5,377 nucleotides of DNA from an uncultured Planctomycetaceae bacterium. Lineage in GTDB: Bacteria; Planctomycetota; Planctomycetia; Pirellulales; Pirellulaceae. This document shows positions 4,651-5,377 of the stretch, in pieces (within the stretch, counting starts at the first letter, position 1; each line of letters opens with the position of its first letter). The notes under the pieces were generated by a model that saw only the letters and a program-made list of their open reading frames with translations, did not search any database and was not told the DNA's origin. A program made the position numbers and the translations under genes. The DNA lies in the NCBI GenBank assembly GCA_903921945.1, contig CAIXSC010000679.1, positions 1-5,377 of the forward strand, in the 5' to 3' direction.

Positions 4651-5377
4651 TGTGCCCGTTCGTAGGCCGCCCGGAGCCCGGCGGTACTGACGTGCGTGTA
4701 GATCTGAGTGGTCACGAGACTCTTGTGGCCAAGCAACTCCTGCACGCTGCGAATGTCGGCGCCGCGATCCAGCAAGTGGGTCGCGAAACTGTGCCGCAGC
4801 GTGTGGGGAGTGGTGCGCTGGTCAAGTCCCGTTTCCGCGAGCAGCTTTTCCAGCATTCGCCCCACGCTGCGCGTCGTGAGCCGGCGTCCAAAGCGGTTTG
4901 TGAACACCGGCGCGCTCCCGCCGGCCGCGTCCGGCGCGGCGAGCTGCCTTACAGACAGCCATTGCCGCAAGGCTTTGATCGCGTACGAACCGAGGTGGGA
5001 CAGGCGTTCCTTGCGTCCCTTGCCCCGAACCCGGGCCAACCCCGATTCGAGATCAAGGTCTTGGTCTCGCAACGCCACCAGTTCGCCTACACGCATGCCG
5101 GCCGAGTACATCGTCTCGAGAATCGCGCGGTCGCGCAGGCCGAGCGGTCGGCGGCTGGAAGGTGCTTCGAGCAGGCGCTGGATCTCGTCGGTCGTGAGGC
5201 AGTGGGGGAGAACCCGTTCGGGGCGGGGATTGCGCAGCGGTTTGGCCGGGTTCGCCGACACATGCCCTTCCCGCTGAGCGAACCGGAAAAAACTCCGCAG
5301 GGATGCCATGCGCCTCGCGATCGAGGATTTGGCGTAACCCGCCTCGTGCATCGCGGCGACGTAACCCCGTAGGTCCA
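4635..5377 (-). CDS. xerC: Tyrosine recombinase XerC/XerD type, N-terminus beyond window
   Basis: Xer recombinases resolve chromosome dimers at dif by breaking and rejoining DNA through a tyrosine. The frame is open to the window edge and reads DLRGYVAAMHEAGYAKSSIA there, inside the N-terminal SAM-like DNA-clamp domain, so roughly the first 60 residues are missing. Counting from the Met at 5351, the catalytic residues are R87 (GMRVGEL), K111 (RGKGRKER), H183 and R186 (HTLRHSF), H209 (LLGHKS) and nucleophile Y218 (TTQIYTHV). All are present, so the protein is probably active. The ending AHPRAR and the VQELLGHKSL segment resemble XerC more than XerD, but the choice is not certain. A phage or integron integrase is less likely, because length and motifs match the housekeeping type and no att site or cargo is seen. 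Confidence 0.92.
   Translation of the reverse strand, partial: DLRGYVAAMHEAGYAKSSIARRMASLRSFFRFAQREGHVSANPAKPLRNPRPERVLPHCLTTDEIQRLLEAPSSRRPLGLRDRAILETMYSAGMRVGELVALRDQDLDLESGLARVRGKGRKERLSHLGSYAIKALRQWLSVRQLAAPDAAGGSAPVFTNRFGRRLTTRSVGRMLEKLLAETGLDQRTTPHTLRHSFATHLLDRGADIRSVQELLGHKSLVTTQIYTHVSTAGLRAAYERAHPRAR

Noticed and set aside
4494..5372. Plus-strand open frame of 292 codons over the recombinase gene
   Set aside because: It lies opposite the Xer recombinase, which has all its catalytic residues. The plus-strand translation has no domain signature.
4635..5377. Xer-type recombinase as the integrase of a mobile element or integron
   Set aside because: Sequence and ending match the housekeeping XerC type. 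No attachment site, cassette array or cargo genes are visible.

Overview
The window is GC-rich bacterial DNA carrying five substantial genes plus the truncated start of uvrB. I see no phage, insertion sequence, CRISPR array or RNA gene of a known family. Codon use is strongly GC-ending. The style of the NadC and response-regulator proteins, and several starts with weak Shine-Dalgarno sequences, suggest a Planctomycetota-like organism. That placement is an inference from protein style, not a search result.

The first 50 bases are not genomic. They match the Illumina TruSeq P7 adapter with an 8-base index, so the window starts at an untrimmed contig end and uvrB is cut there artificially. Next, on the minus strand, come the first 63 codons of uvrB (51-239). 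A membrane-anchored ComEA-like helix-hairpin-helix protein lies upstream of it in transcription (173-709), and its 3' end overlaps uvrB by 67 bases. A short divergent region (710-831) separates these from nadC on the plus strand (832-1740), the quinolinate phosphoribosyltransferase of NAD synthesis. A nested hairpin spans the nadC stop codon, and a strong rho-independent terminator follows at 1850-1897.

The stretch 1898-2315 has no convincing intact gene. It has protein-like reading in two minus-strand frames (1954-2183) that could be a decayed or frameshifted small gene, and some short repeats. Two response regulators then face away from each other across a 257-base intergenic region. One is a sigma-54-dependent NtrC-type activator (2316-3734, minus) and the other a NarL/FixJ-type regulator (3992-4624, plus). 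No histidine kinase lies in the window. The leader of the NarL-type gene contains a notable nested inverted repeat (3902-3955). Converging on it, 10 bases beyond its stop, is a Xer-type tyrosine recombinase (4635 to the window end, minus) that lacks its N-terminus only because the window ends.

Most of this is housekeeping (DNA repair, NAD synthesis, chromosome dimer resolution) plus two-component regulation. I found no coherent undescribed system. The points most worth a second look are the adapter contamination, the possible small RNA or leader between nadC and its terminator, the structured leader of the NarL-type regulator, and the possible frameshifted small gene.
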